64,000 bases of DNA from Coprinopsis marcescibilis (taxonomy: Eukaryota; Basidiomycota; Agaricomycetes; Agaricales; Psathyrellaceae): assembly GCA_004369085.1 (NCBI GenBank), contig ML210148.1, forward strand, positions 428,977 to 492,976, in the 5' to 3' direction. Below, piece by piece: positions 31,410 through 42,800 of the stretch. The notes beneath the pieces were generated by a model. That model was not told the DNA's origin, ran no database searches, and saw only the letters and a program-made list of their open reading frames with translations. How positions within the stretch are numbered: the first letter of the stretch is position 1; each line of letters starts with the position of its first letter. Both the position numbers and the translations under genes were made by a program.

Positions 31410-34400
31410 TTAAATGAAGACTTGTAGAGGATGTCTATCATAGACGTTTTGCCCTTCGCTGAGCTCTCCCAGATCAGGATAAAATGGTACAAGGGCATCG
31501 GAAGCCCCAAGGTACAGCGCATTGTAGATTCGCCAATACACCTCGCGAACTTTGCGAGCGGGATGGAACAAGCCTTGCAGCGTGTAGCTAAGCAGAACGC
31601 CAGGGCCAAGGGTAACCCGCATGGCTTCAATGGCTTCCATCACAGCTCCAATGACGTGAGGCGAGGTTTCAAAGCAATTGGGCCAGACAAGGTTCATAAG
31701 ATGCATCATGGACTCTTCGCATCCCAGACCCGCAACGCCAAGCGCGAGATGCTTGACGATGGTGCTCGCTGTTTGTCGATGGACAAGATCGCGATCGGTG
31801 AGGGCATCTTCAAGCATGGTGACAACCGAGTCCACGTAGTACGCAGACTGTGGCCCAACGTACTCAAAGACGAACGACAAGGCCTTCAAGCAACCGGTTC
31901 GGACGTTGAGCTCGGCCGTTCGGTATTCGTTAAGAATAGCCGGGATACATGTGAAAGCTGACAACAAAACTTGGTTAGGACTATGGTGCTTAATAATAAA
32001 TGAACAGAACTCACGTCCGCAAGTTTCAGCGACGATGGCAATGGCAACCGTACTGCACACACGACTTTGTCGTTCTTGTACTCGAAGATTAGTCAGAAGG
32101 ACTGACAGTACGTCTTGAGGGCCCAAACTCTTGGCAATGTAACCAAAAGAGTTGACAGCGGCTCGCCGGATACCCTTCTTGTGAGCCTTCAGCAGGTCGA
32201 GGAGCTCGAAACAGATACGCATCCACTCTCGTGCAGGAACGAATTCCGCACCACGATCGGCAATACGACCAATCAAGTTGATTGACGCTTCTTGCACCTT
32301 TTCGTGTCGATTACGCAAGATTGGTGTCATACGAGGCACTGCAAGCGAATCGGTTAGTAAATGTTTGTAAAAGCACAGAAGAGAGATTGACTCACGAAGA
32401 TCTTTCACTGGAGGATTCATTTGAGTCATACCAACGACATTCGCAATAGCTCCTTCGGCGGCAATGATACTACCGAGTGTGTCGGGGTACTCTTCACCAA
32501 GTTGTTCGAACAGGACGAGGCCAAGCTTGCTCAAGAGCTGGTCCTCACCGCATTGCTTGATGACCACAGCCAACCTCGTCGTCAGATCGGCAGCTTGCTG
32601 ACGGACCTTGGCACTCTTGTTGTTCAATCGCCAAAGGATGGTAGAGACGATTTGCGTGAGGTATGGTTTGACCCGAACACCAAGAGCATTGACAACTGTT
32701 CCGAACCCGTCCAACATGACTTGATCTTCAGTAGTTTGCTCCTGGAACGAGTAGATGATGCCGTCGATAAGTCTCACTTCCAGACGTTCGTCGATATCGG
32801 AAGCACCCAAGGTGGCCACAACTTTGGTGATGGTCTCCATAACCATCTTCCTGTATGGCTCGGCCTCGTCCTTCAGCTCGTTGACGATGCGCCCCACAAT
32901 CTCGGAAACTCCCGCTTTCTGTGCTAGTTCGACGGTGGTTTCGACGACTTGCTTGTAGTTGCGACGATCAAGGGCCATGCGGCGAACCCAGAATGATTTG
33001 AAAAAGTCTGGCAGAATATCCTGCTTGATATACTGGGGAGTGACACCTTCGGTGGCAGCACATTGCTTGACGACCTTCAACACGATCTTCTTCATCTCCT
33101 CGTCTGAAGTTTGGAACTCTCGGATGAGAATGACGGTGACTTCCTTGGTGTAATAAGAGGCGTATTCCGGGTCCATCAAAGGGATAATAAAGCCAATGGC
33201 CTTGAGGAAGGCTGCAAGACCCTTTCCTCGGTGCAAACGGATACCAAGCCAAAGAGGCTTGAGTACATCGTCAAAGGATTCAATGCCGTATGGTGCAGCG
33301 GCCTCTGCCAAAGCAGCAAGGGCGAGGGCCGTCATGGTTTTGACCTTCTGCTGCTCGTCAGACAATCCATAAGCCACGCAGTCTACAAGGTTTCGCAGAT
33401 GGGGCAGAATAGCGCAACCCATCATGATCGCGATTTGCTGAACAATTCGGATACCGGTATGTCTTGCTTGCCATGACTTTTTAGAACGACAAACAGCCTT
33501 GAGGAAGGGAAGGAGGGATGGAATACCGAGGGCAGAAGCGACGACGGAGAACGCCCGAGCTGTGGTGTTGCGAACGTATTCGTCGGCGTGGTCGATATCC
33601 GGTCGCATCGTGGAGATCATGTGGGCGAGGCCAGCAGCTTTGGCCAAGTTGGAGATGATTTCACGACCTTCGACACGTGCATAGTAATCCTCGTCAATGA
33701 GAAGAGGTTCGATGACGACGAGGATCTTGTGGACGTATGGCCGAACAAGGTCGTCGAGTTTGTAAAGGACTCTGTCGATGACCTTGACCAACAAATGTCG
33801 CTCCTGGTCCTCGAGAGTTCGCTCCATCAATAGTGGCAGAATCTTGTCAAAGAGTGGCCCAGCACCAAAGTCGCGCGCCTTGTCAGTGATTTGACGCAGG
33901 GCTGTCTTACGAACTGGTGGGGTACCGTTCTTGATCTTGAGCAAAAGTCGCATAATCTTCCTCTCTTTCATTTCGTCGACGGATAGCTCCGTCTCATCCT
34001 CCTCCTTCAAAATCTTGGCAAAGTATTGGGCATCCTCGGCCTTGAAGAAGGCCAAGTTCCCTACGCCGGGAATTTCGGTGGGTAGCTCGGGGGCAAGGCC
34101 GGCTGCAGCCGCCAAAGCTGCGGCGTCGGAGCTTTCTTGAATATGGAAGCCCTCGATTTGGGTGACAGATGTTGGCATGAATTTGCGGGGTGCAATGAGG
34201 GGTGCATAGCCGGGGGGAGGTGTAACGATGCTGTAACCAATGGTTGGTAGGAGGGCATCGAGTTCTTCATCGGACAAGTATCGGTTGTGCTTGTCTTCTT
34301 GCATGACACCAGGTGCGTTCATAATAATGGCTTGCATAGGCGCTTCTTGAATTGTAGGTGCCTGATCCCATCTCGAGCGTTTAGGTGCTTCTGTTACAGC

Positions 34401-34985
34401 GATTTCAGCAACTTCAGCTGGAGTGGCATCCCACCGCGAGCGCCGTTTCTTCGGTGCGGAGTCCTTTTCCCCAGTCTCCTTCTTGTTAGGGTCTGCGTTC
34501 TCGTCATTGGGCTCTGACATGTCCCAACGACGCTTGCGCTTGGTTCCCGAGTTCTCCTTGTTCTGAGCAAGTTCCCTCGCAGCTTCCAGCTCGCGCTCAA
34601 CGGCGTCGAGCTCAGCAGCCGGAGGCGTCTTGTCCAGGTCCATCTTCATCTTCTCATCATCCCTATCCCTCCTCTGCTTTTCCTCAATTGCCCGACGCAC
34701 CCTCTGTTCCTCCTGCTCCAAACGCGTCAACCGCATGGCCTCTTTGTATCCCCCTTCCACCTCCTCTCCATTTTCGCTTGCCTTGAACGCATCGGCGCTC
34801 TCAACAGCTACACGGTTGAACCTCCGGTTATGATAATCCGACTGCCTGGCCGCAATCTGGCGCTTGGACGCTGTCTCGGCAAACGGGTCGACATCTTCCT
34901 CTTCCGCAAGTTGGGCAAATTCGTCAAGGATTTCCTTGGGAGCTGTGAATGAGTCTACCAATCTGGGTGACCCTGGGGGAGACAT
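31410..34985 (-). CDS. SF3B1: Splicing factor 3B subunit 1 (SF3B1/Hsh155/Prp10)
   Basis: SF3B1 is the HEAT-repeat core of the U2 snRNP SF3b complex that grips the branch-point helix in the nucleus. The unspliced frame is fully open (1,191 codons) from ATG 34985. Comparison with the family shows two real 57-nt introns, 32339-32395 and 31958-32014. Removing them restores [14 protein letters not shown] and [18 protein letters not shown] and gives 1,153 residues. The N-terminal third has U2AF-ligand-like RSRWD and RRWD motifs. The HEAT domain begins near [20 protein letters not shown] and includes SDEQQKVKT, the segment altered in human cancers. The C-terminus is HPLQVFI. The gene diverges from the snoRNA host transcript. 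Confidence 0.96.
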   Translation of the reverse strand: MSPPGSPRLVDSFTAPKEILDEFAQLAEEEDVDPFAETASKRQIAARQSDYHNRRFNRVAVESADAFKASENGEEVEGGYKEAMRLTRLEQEEQRVRRAIEEKQRRDRDDEKMKMDLDKTPPAAELDAVERELEAARELAQNKENSGTKRKRRWDMSEPNDENADPNKKETGEKDSAPKKRRSRWDATPAEVAEIAVTEAPKRSRWDQAPTIQEAPMQAIIMNAPGVMQEDKHNRYLSDEELDALLPTIGYSIVTPPPGYAPLIAPRKFMPTSVTQIEGFHIQESSDAAALAAAAGLAPELPTEIPGVGNLAFFKAEDAQYFAKILKEEDETELSVDEMKERKIMRLLLKIKNGTPPVRKTALRQITDKARDFGAGPLFDKILPLLMERTLEDQERHLLVKVIDRVLYKLDDLVRPYVHKILVVIEPLLIDEDYYARVEGREIISNLAKAAGLAHMISTMRPDIDHADEYVRNTTARAFSVVASALGIPSLLPFLKAVCRSKKSWQARHTGIRIVQQIAIMMGCAILPHLRNLVDCVAYGLSDEQQKVKTMTALALAALAEAAAPYGIESFDDVLKPLWLGIRLHRGKGLAAFLKAIGFIIPLMDPEYASYYTKEVTVILIREFQTSDEEMKKIVLKVVKQCAATEGVTPQYIKQDILPDFFKSFWVRRMALDRRNYKQVVETTVELAQKAGVSEIVGRIVNELKDEAEPYRKMVMETITKVVATLGASDIDERLEVRLIDGIIYSFQEQTTEDQVMLDGFGTVVNALGVRVKPYLTQIVSTILWRLNNKSAKVRQQAADLTTRLAVVIKQCGEDQLLSKLGLVLFEQLGEEYPDTLGSIIAAEGAIANVVGMTQMNPPVKDLRESISLLCFYKHLLTDSLAVPRMTPILRNRHEKVQEASINLIGRIADRGAEFVPAREWMRICFELLDLLKAHKKGIRRAAVNSFGYIAKSLGPQDVLSVLLTNLRVQERQSRVCSTVAIAIVAETCGREFCSFIIKHHSPNQVLLSAFTCIPAILNEYRTAELNVRTGCLKALSFVFEYVGPQSAYYVDSVVTMLEDALTDRDLVHRQTASTIVKHLALGVAGLGCEESMMHLMNLVWPNCFETSPHVIGAVMEAIEAMRVTLGPGVLLSYTLQGLFHPARKVREVYWRIYNALYLGASDALVPFYPDLGELSEGQNVYDRHPLQVFI

Positions 34986-35190
34986 TATACCTGGTTCCAG
35001 AGGAAGTAAAAAGAGGAATAAAAGAAACTATGGAAAAGAAAATGAACGGAACTGGTCTTTTTGGCGAAAAGACGGTTTGGGGTGTTGAGTGTTGGTGATG
35101 GTCGGTGACAAGCCGTCCTGACTCTTCAGCTTGCGCACGGGGCTCCTCAATGACTAATCCTTAATCGATAATTCCCACGATCGTGTGACC

Positions 35191-35197
35191 TATAAAT
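35191..35197 (+). promoter_or_regulatory. TATA box of the putative snoRNA host gene
   Basis: TATAAAT is followed 25-30 bp later by a pyrimidine-rich CGTTTTCTTTTTTCTTC tract, a usual fungal transcription-start context. It lies in the 287-bp gap between the SF3B1 start codon and the first donor site of the host transcript. Confidence 0.6.
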
Positions 35198-35299
35198 TGG
35201 GCGTCCAGCGCGTTTTCTTTTTTCTTCAGCTCTTGACAGCGCGCTCTCTGGACGGTGTCGGTTGTGTTCATGGTATGTTCGTCTCATTCAATCTTTTCT

Positions 35300-35386
35300 A
35301 TGATGATTTCTTGCCGCCCCAGTCGTAACAAGCCCCAGGCTTTGACGATCGGCCGAGCATGCCAAACTCAAATTTTGCACCTCTGA
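35300..35386 (+). ncRNA. Candidate box C/D snoRNA in host intron 1
   Basis: A perfect C box (ATGATGA, 35300-35306) and D box (CTGA, 35383-35386) enclose 87 nt. An internal TGACGAT near 35343 could be a C' box. The D-box guide segment would be ...CAAATTTTGCACCT; I could not name an rRNA target from memory. No convincing terminal stem is seen next to the boxes, which lowers confidence. Confidence 0.5.
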
Positions 35387-35502
35387 CCTTTTCGACCATC
35401 TTTTTTTATCGAAACGGTACTGATTGTCCTCCTCCGCCCTCAGACACATTACATCCAAGTAAATGGTAAGCGTCTCTCGTCCTTATCTCAGCTCTGTTTC
35501 AC

Positions 35503-35585
35503 ATGATGTGAACAAACCAATACCGAAGCCTTCGGGCACTTTGAGGAAAACCTTAAACAAAAAAATACTAAGAACAGCCATCTGA
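35503..35585 (+). ncRNA. Candidate box C/D snoRNA in host intron 2, 18S rRNA guide
   Basis: A near-perfect C box (ATGATGT, 35503-35509) and D box (CTGA, 35582-35585) enclose 83 nt. The 15 bases directly before the D box (35567-35581, ACTAAGAACAGCCAT) are antisense to the universally conserved 18S rRNA stretch ATGGCCGTTCTTAGT with one A:C mismatch at guide position 6. The D+5 rule would point to the first C of ATGGC. A terminal stem is not obvious. The 18S sequence is recalled from general knowledge, not aligned here. Confidence 0.55.
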
Positions 35586-35720
35586 CCGTTCTCTTCTTCA
35601 TATCTAAACAAGCCATTTAACTTTTCGCTAACCATCTCCTATTTCAGATTACTTTCCATGTACTATAGAATCTACATGTTTTTTCTGTGTGTGCTTGAAT
35701 AAAAATCTACCGTTCCATGA

Positions 35721-36346
35721 AAACAATTCTGCACTTAAATCGCACTATTGGCAATAACACTTGGGAGCCTGAAGAATTCATAATTGTTTCATTGATATTG
35801 CACACAAAGCAGATGTCGACAACTTATGATACAAAATACAGACGGGGTTCAATGAGGACGACTATCAAAATGTCCATAAATCGTGACCTTTCAGGCCAAA
35901 GGCAAGTATCAATAAGGTCCTGGAGTTTGAAGAGGAACGAAATCCGCCTGGACCAAAGCCAGGAGAAAAGATATGTATCAAGAAAATGGAAATATGGATC
36001 GCTAATAATGTATCGCAAGCATCACTACGAGCTAACAACGTAGAGTACATATGTGGAACCGCCCATTGACAATATGCTGGGGGCTTGATGAGGAGAGGAG
36101 GGGGATCAGAACCAGAAGAAAACGGAAACCGTTACAAGTCGTCAGGTAAATACGAGTACAAGGAGAGGATGGGACATCAGATGAAGACGGGTCAGATCAT
36201 AGACACAGATGAGGCAAAGAGATCGTGAGTAGGCATGACGTCTGACAGCAAGGATCCAAGCAAATGCAACAGAGAGAGAGAAAAAAAGAAAAGAGAAAAA
36301 AAGAGTACGAGAAAGGTGCAACGGAAACCCAGAAAACATGGTTTCA
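35721..36346. other. Intergenic between host transcript and forkhead gene
   Basis: Convergent 3' flanks: the end of the plus-strand host transcript and the 3' UTR of the minus-strand forkhead gene. An A/G-rich run (AGAGAGAGAAAAAAAG) lies near 36270-36305. No gene is seen. Confidence 0.5.
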
Positions 36347-39300
36347 TCACCACCAGTACTTCTTCCCGGGGCTGCTCCAGCTGTCGAAGCCAGGGCTGTC
36401 GTACAGCAGCTTGCCCTTCCCAAAGATACCGCCACCAGGACTGTCATCGATAAGTGACGGCCTGTTCAGTTCTTCGTCCAACAAAACGCGTGGATCGTTG
36501 TGGTCAAATATACCACCACTCCGCGAGCCCGGTGTGCGGAACGGCGAGAAGCCAGCAGGAGTTCGGAACATTGACGCTGACTCGAAGGGTCCATTTCTCT
36601 TGGGCGTTACTGGGGGCGCCAAAGAAGTCAGAGTGGTGTGTAGTCCCCCGCGGCGAGGCGTGCGCATAGGGTCAGACGCTTCGTCTTTATCAGACAGCTT
36701 TCCATCAGAATCCTGTACGTTTGCGTGAAAAAGCAAGGGAGGCGGGTCGAGTCGCTCAGTGCGTGGGGGGTCAAGATTCGACTTGTAATGGGCCAAACTC
36801 GCTGACGGGCTCATATGCAATCCCTTATGGGAAATAGGAGTTCGTGTCGAGGATAATTTAATGCGCCGAGGTGGTGTGGAAGGCAGAGCAGATGTCGAGG
36901 CCTTTGATTCGCTAGGTGTTTTTGACCGGTGTTCTAATAGTGTTTTGAAAGACAATGGTTGTGGCTCTATGCTTGAACCGCCCTTTGACCGCAAAGCAGG
37001 AGTCGGTGAAGCAGGGACATGCATGTACAATGAGTTCTAGTAACAACAGATCAGTTACAAGCCCAAGAAATTCGTAGAATGAAACATACTTTGCGTCCTC
37101 CCACATTCATTCTCGAATCTTTCCCGTGTTTCGGTGTCTCGTCTTCATCATCTGTCATGGCATCGAAATTCAATAGCTCAATCCCAGGTTGCAGCAAATT
37201 AGCCGTTCTGGGAGACTCTCCCCAAAACTGCACTGGTCCGAGTAGGGAACTGCTGAAGATGCTGTCGTCATCAATGGTCGCCGATATCGCCTCGCTGTGG
37301 CGGTCGGCGTGATCATCCACACCAACAATAGCAACAGAATTGTTGGCGTCAGAAACTTTGCTATTTTCCGGACAGTTATCATCGCTGAGATCAACGTCCA
37401 TATCGCTAGTGGCAGGGGCGGAGGAGGGTGGTGTCGTCGAAGAACTCCGGTTCGGGGTCAACTCGGGTACTGACAACATCGAAGACGATTCTGAGAAATC
37501 CGTTGACTCGGATGGTGTCCTCTCGATAAGTGGAGGCGTCGGTGCCTTGGCAGGCGCGGGCGGCGCGACGGAGCGCGACGAAGGCCTTGACGCCAATGCA
37601 GCAGTCGGAGGAAGAGGAGGGAAGATAACTTCGGCGGGAAGCAATTGCGGCTGAGGTAGACAGCTTTCGTAATATGGCTGATGATGAGGCGTCGGCCGTG
37701 GAAAGAATGGATGTGAGGAAGGCCCAGCGACCATGAATGGGGGTTGCGGGTTCATGACGGGCGCGAGCAGGTGCGCGGAAGAATGACTGTGAGGGAATGG
37801 ATTTGACGCCGCCTTGTTCGCAAAAGAGTCCTTTCTGGACTTTTTGGATTTCCTGGCCTCCGCGCCACTGTCGTCTTCGACCTCGCGTTTGCGCGTCTTG
37901 CTCTTCTTGTCTTTCTCTGCCTGTTGCTTCATGATGTCCTTGCATAGCTGCTTCTTGAACCCACCGCCCTCGAAGCATCCCAAGTCCTCGTCATAGATGG
38001 CCCACAAGGTTCTCCCGACAGATCGGTCCCTGGGAACCTTGCGGAAGCAAGCAGTGGTGCTGAGTACATGACGGATACTGTTCATCCAAGTTGTCTCCCC
38101 ACGCTTGTAGTGCGGATAGACAATCGTGATATAGTCATAGATTTCTTGCAAGGTGAGACGATGATCTTCCGAAGATAGGATTGCTTGGCCCACGAGGGCT
38201 GCGTAAGAAAGGTCGGGTTTCTTGGGAGAGTATGGGCCAGGTGGGAGTTTGAAGGGAAACTTATCGTACTGCTCCTTTGCTGGCGATGAACCCATGGGTC
38301 CTGGCGACGATACTTGGTTCACGACACGCAGAGCAGGTGAGGATGGCGGTGGTGACGAAGAGGGGAGCACGGGTGAGGAGGGAGGTAGCGGTGATGATGT
38401 ATTTTTGCCGTGTGGGTCAGCCTCGGTATTGCTGGCAAGTACACGGTTTGCCTGGGGTGTCACAGGAGGGACAGCAGAGGTCGGATGCTGAAGAATTGGG
38501 TAATGAGAAGCTAGAAAGTGACCATACGCTGCGTAGGGAGGGAAAGGGTAGTATGGTGCCTGCGGGAAACCCTGCGAGGTTTGGCGGGCGGAGGGTTTTG
38601 TAGGCGTGGGTGTCTCAGTTTTACAAGTGATATCCTAGAGACTTTGAGCACGCCAATGAAGTACCATAAGGGGAGTATTCACCTTTTGTGCCGAAGGATT
38701 TGAGTTCAACATCGTGTGTTCTCGGTAATATCTACTTTTTTGCGGAGTTACTGGTGGTGGGTCGGCCACCTTGAGAGGACGATTTAGCAGCCTGGCAACG
38801 AACGCGTCAAACACGTATACTCACCTCTGAAGTCATCGTAGCAGACGCTGGCTCACTGCCCGTTGTCGATTGAGGACGATCGTCGCGTGATTGCATGAAC
38901 GAGTCCAAGCTGACCGCCGACTGCGACGTGTTGCTGGGCGACGGCGACGGCGGGGGTCCCAGGGCCTTTCCTACTGCAGACCGCTCCCTGTCTTTCCTAC
39001 TCCTACGCTCCTTCCTACTCTGACGTTGGCGTTCGATGATGATTTCCATGCTATCCATTGGTCTGCTTGGAAGCGACCCCTCTACCTGCTCTGACTTGAC
39101 GGGGGTGGTGGGCGGTGAGGGTTCCCTGAGAGAATTTGAGCTTGCTCTTGACAGGGAGCGCGATACAGAGTTGGATGAGCTTGCTGAACGCGTTGCTGGG
39201 CGCAAATCCGAGGAAGACCTGGACCTATAGCCATTGGACAGGTCGTGGACGCGTGGGGGCAGAGAGTCGTTGGCGGTGAGAAACTGGCGCATTTCGTTGC

Positions 39301-39379
39301 TGCGCTTGCTGAGGTCCTCGCGGGTCATTCCAAGGGAGTGTAGTAGCTGGGATATGGGAGATACGGTGTGGTCTGTCAT
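36347..39379 (-). CDS. Forkhead transcription factor
   Basis: This is a DNA-binding nuclear regulator of the Fkh class. The start is ATG 39379; exon 1 encodes SQLLHSLGMTREDLSKRSNE and ends in MTSE at about 38824. A CTCAAG acceptor joins it to VADPPPVTPQKSRYYREHTM, and a second short intron leads to KDITCKTETPTPTKPS. The forkhead domain lies at about 38245-37950: KKPDLSYAALVGQAIL, LTLQEIYDYI, WMNSIRHVLS (recognition helix) and RTLWAIYDEDLGCF. A basic Lys/Arg stretch that may be a nuclear signal follows, then long disordered Ser/Pro-rich regions. A last intron near 37045 joins GGRK to the C-terminal exon, which ends GKKYWW at TGA 36347. Many TP/SP sites suggest cell-cycle kinase control (inference). 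Confidence 0.9.
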
Positions 39380-39871
39380 TTGGAGGTAGCTGTGGGAGGT
39401 AAATGACAGAGACCCAGAATGTGACCCGCTTCAACGGCACCCTTGTGTCTGAGAAAGTCCCTGCTTCCAAAAACGGTAACAAGAGTAAAAGAGGCTCACT
39501 GGCTCTGTAATAGCCAGAAAGCTAAACAGTCCTTGACTCCCAAATCTGAACCTCTCTCTAGAACAAATATCAGCCCCAAAAACAACCTACAGCCTGCCAC
39601 CGTGGTTGTAGTGGGAAAAGAAATTTAAAATCGCCAAGCCATTCAAACCACCGCCCCACCAGCTTCAACTCCGACATCAATCCTCCCTCTGTCACGATCT
39701 CACTCGTGTCGTAAATGTGTAACCCTTTCATTTCATCCTATCCAACTATGTACAAAATACTGTAAACACTCCCGTATACATCACTTTCCACTATTTCTAC
39801 CACGTCGCAACACTCTCATCTCAAGGAGTAAATTCTACACAATTTCCGCGTTTCAGTCTATCAGTCTATTT
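39380..39871. other. Intergenic: forkhead promoter and LIG4 3' flank
   Basis: Both neighbours are on the minus strand. No gene or structured RNA is seen. The LIG4 coding end lies at 39872, further left than the first in-frame stop suggests. Confidence 0.5.
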
Positions 39872-42800
39872 TCAGTTCACATCACCACACTCACCATCCT
39901 CATCAAGAAGAGTTTCTTCATCCAGACATGCTTGAACGAATTCTGATAGAACTAAATGCCTCCGTCGTGGCCTTCGTAATCATAGTTAGTTTTCCACCGT
40001 CTCAATTTCAAACCAAACTCTCACTTTGAAGTCCGTTTCATCAACTCGACGCGGCGACTAACATCCCGTTTGTCCACAATAATGTGCGTCAACTTGGGTT
40101 CATCCAAGTCCACAACCTTCCCCCCGTTATCTGTGATCACTCTGGCAAGCTCCTCAAAGCTGTCGTTGATGTTCCAAAACGCCGCTGATGAATCAACACA
40201 TCCTTGCACAATAAGCAGATGCAGCAAACACGGACCTTTTGTCGATTTCCATTTCGTACTTGGTCCTAATCGTCATGTCATGTTTCTGCGCATTTCGCGG
40301 AGAGTCCAAATAGAAACACCTAAGCGAAAGTAGGTGTTAGTGATCACGGCTTGCATAGAAACAACGCACAAATGTTTGAAGATGACATCCGGATCGTAGT
40401 GCATGGCATCGTCCGTTTCACCCATACGTATGTCGCCATCGCCGTCCTTGCCCTGGATAGTACACATACATATCCCATCAGTCAGAAGACCAATCGGATA
40501 TTAAGTTGAACGTTAATCACAGTTTCCCCACCAACAATTGATGATGTTGAACCCACAGCCTCTTGTGACTTGGTGCCTTCCACCTGCTCCCAGTCGTCGT
40601 CTTCTCCAGGCTCGTCATCAGCGACTTCGGCGTTGTCGGAGTCATTCTCAGTCGCAGAGTCATCGTCGTAGTCGTTGCTGACGTTGTTGGCACTGCTGGA
40701 GGTAGCGGGAACGCTCGATGTGCGGTCATCAACATGGAACCAATCAAGATCGGCCTCTTCTTCCTTCACTTTTGGAGTAACGGGTATATCGTCTTCTTCG
40801 GTTTCAGACCCTGAGCCATCATCTTTACTTGGGCCCGCCTGACTTGTGGTTACAGACATGGCAGAATCATCAATGCCGCCTTCTTTATACTCCTCCGTGT
40901 CCTTGCGCTCCTCCGTCGCGTGGAAAAAGTATCTGATACTGTCAATTTGGATTATAAAAAACAAGAACAGTATACGTACTCGCTCCGGAAAGGTGCAGGG
41001 TGTCCAAGGGAGAGCGAATCAACGATCCATTGTGGCCTGATAACATCGAAAATCCCTTTGTCAATCACTAACTTCAAGTCATAAGCTGTAGTTGGTGAGA
41101 AAGTTTTGACTAGTCAGTAAGCTTATCCCTGTACTGAAACTTGAACTCGTTACGCGTGATGGAGCCACCGTAAACCACGTATAAATTGGGTTGGTTTGTG
41201 GGGATCTGGGCACATGTCCCACCATTTCCATGGATGCTAATGGAACATGAGGAAACACAGTTTGTTAGCACGATGTCAATCTGTCGAATTGAATCAATGT
41301 TGCATTTCCCCTCGTGACTTACAGTTTCATGAGAGCCTTTTTGTCTTCTTCCCCGGTTCTTGACTTGGGATCTGACATAACGACTGCATAACACAAACGG
41401 CATTAGGGACCTGACCCAACCAACGAGTATTCAACCTGCGGAGAGACATACCAAACTTCATGCCGTCAAATATCTGACTCGTCACTGCTACCTTTCTCAA
41501 GTTCGGGCCTTGATACTCCGATAGCACAGTTGCCTGATTGGTGGTCAGAACTCGATAACTGCAGGAATCCTCGGGTTCCTGATGCACCTTTTTGGCTGTC
41601 GTCTTCCTCTTCTTGGTTGTGATTCTGAAGAAGTAGATGTAAGCGGAAGGATACTCCGGAAGGCGGTGTGAGCTACCCGGCGTCATCTTCCATCTTCCTC
41701 TTGCGCTCGGATTTCAGGCTTTCAAACACGGCTATCTGGGCGTTAGAATGTATGTGCATTGACTTCCGGTGACTACGCACCAGAAGCCGTCATACAATCC
41801 GCGACAGTGAGGTCGTCGCGAATTGCCATTGCACGGGGAAACCGCATGGTATAGCCCAGATGGTACTGGTCTAGCCGCCTTGTGAGCAGCCTGCTGCAAC
41901 GTTGAGCGGTGGAAACAAGAATGCATACCGGAAGGCGTTATCTCTGCGGCCTTCACTTTCAGCATGAACGAACTACCACAAACAGTATTAACCCTGAATT
42001 CATGAAGCTGCGGCAAGTGGAGAAATTAACCCACTCTTCTGGCTCGAGATAGAGGTCTCCCTTGTCATCCTGACCTTTCTTAGATGTTTGGAAGAAGGAA
42101 GGAGGGTCTTTCGGGTCCCAGACCTTCCAGGGTTTGTTACGAACCCATACATAATCAGCGAAGGAGAGCCCTGAGCCGATACGGACAAATGAGCTGTATC
42201 TAATGCATGTTGATTGGTTAACTGAGTAGTCAGGCTCAGGATGACTTAAAACATACTTTAGCTCATCGTCAGATTCAGGCAACCTATCGTCCAGAACGGC
42301 GCATATCAGGGTTGAGACTCCACCGCCCCGCTTACCAGATCCATAATTTCCCGCTGAAAATGGTCAGAATAACGGTATATCAAAACATCAGTCCAACAAC
42401 ATACCAACGACCAAAACGTCGACAGTCTCTCCCATGTTGTCCTATTTGCAATCATTTGTCAAGTCGGGAAGCACACAACGTCACAGGGACTCACCATATA
42501 CTCCGGTTTAACCTGTAAACAAAGTTCGTAAAAGGAGCACACGGTTTCGAGTCAAGTCGCCGACTTACCTTAATCCAATCTAGGTTTCTGCCGTTGAGTA
42601 TGTATTTAGAATTTGGGTGCTTAATAACCAGTCCTTCTCCTCGGGCTTCCATAACCTCCTCCATCCTCTGTCGTATGTCTTTTGCAGTTTTGCCGCGATA
42701 CTCGACTGCAAATTCTATCCTTCCTGTAACCTCCTTGATGCAGTGTTTCAGGTTCTTCTTCCGGAAAGCAGTTGACTTGTTCAAAAGGGACTGCCCATTC

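Larger units (their letters stand above)
35220..35720 (+). ncRNA. Putative spliced non-coding box C/D snoRNA host transcript
   Basis: The predicted structure is exon 1 (about 35220-35272), intron 1 (35273-35443, 171 nt), exon 2 (35444-35465, 22 nt), intron 2 (35466-35647, 182 nt) and exon 3 from 35648. An AATAAA is at 35698-35703. Splice signals are strong: GTATGT with TACTGAT and CCTCAG, then GTAAGC with GCTAACC and TTTCAG. Both introns are about three times longer than the 50-60 nt introns elsewhere here, and each holds a box C/D pair spaced 83-87 nt. The spliced exons encode no conserved protein; the longest frame is about 44 residues and unrecognised. Together this is the architecture of a UHG-type snoRNA host gene. 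Expression data are needed for certainty. Confidence 0.6.

Noticed and set aside
31410..34985. SF3B1 as a single intronless 1,191-residue protein
   Set aside because: The uninterrupted frame is real, but two 57-nt segments have donor and acceptor signals and break highly conserved family sequence. Removing them restores it exactly.
35270..35840. A small protein encoded by the spliced exons of the snoRNA host
   Set aside because: The frame MTHYIQVN... of about 44 residues has no recognisable similarity and runs past the AATAAA signal, so a non-coding role fits better.
36070..36245. A third C/D snoRNA (TGATGA near 36087, CTGA near 36241)
   Set aside because: The boxes are about 160 nt apart, not in an intron, and there is no guide match that I can identify.
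40021..40227. LIG4 ending at the stop near 40021
   Set aside because: The stop is made by a splice donor; the next exon completes the BRCT fold.
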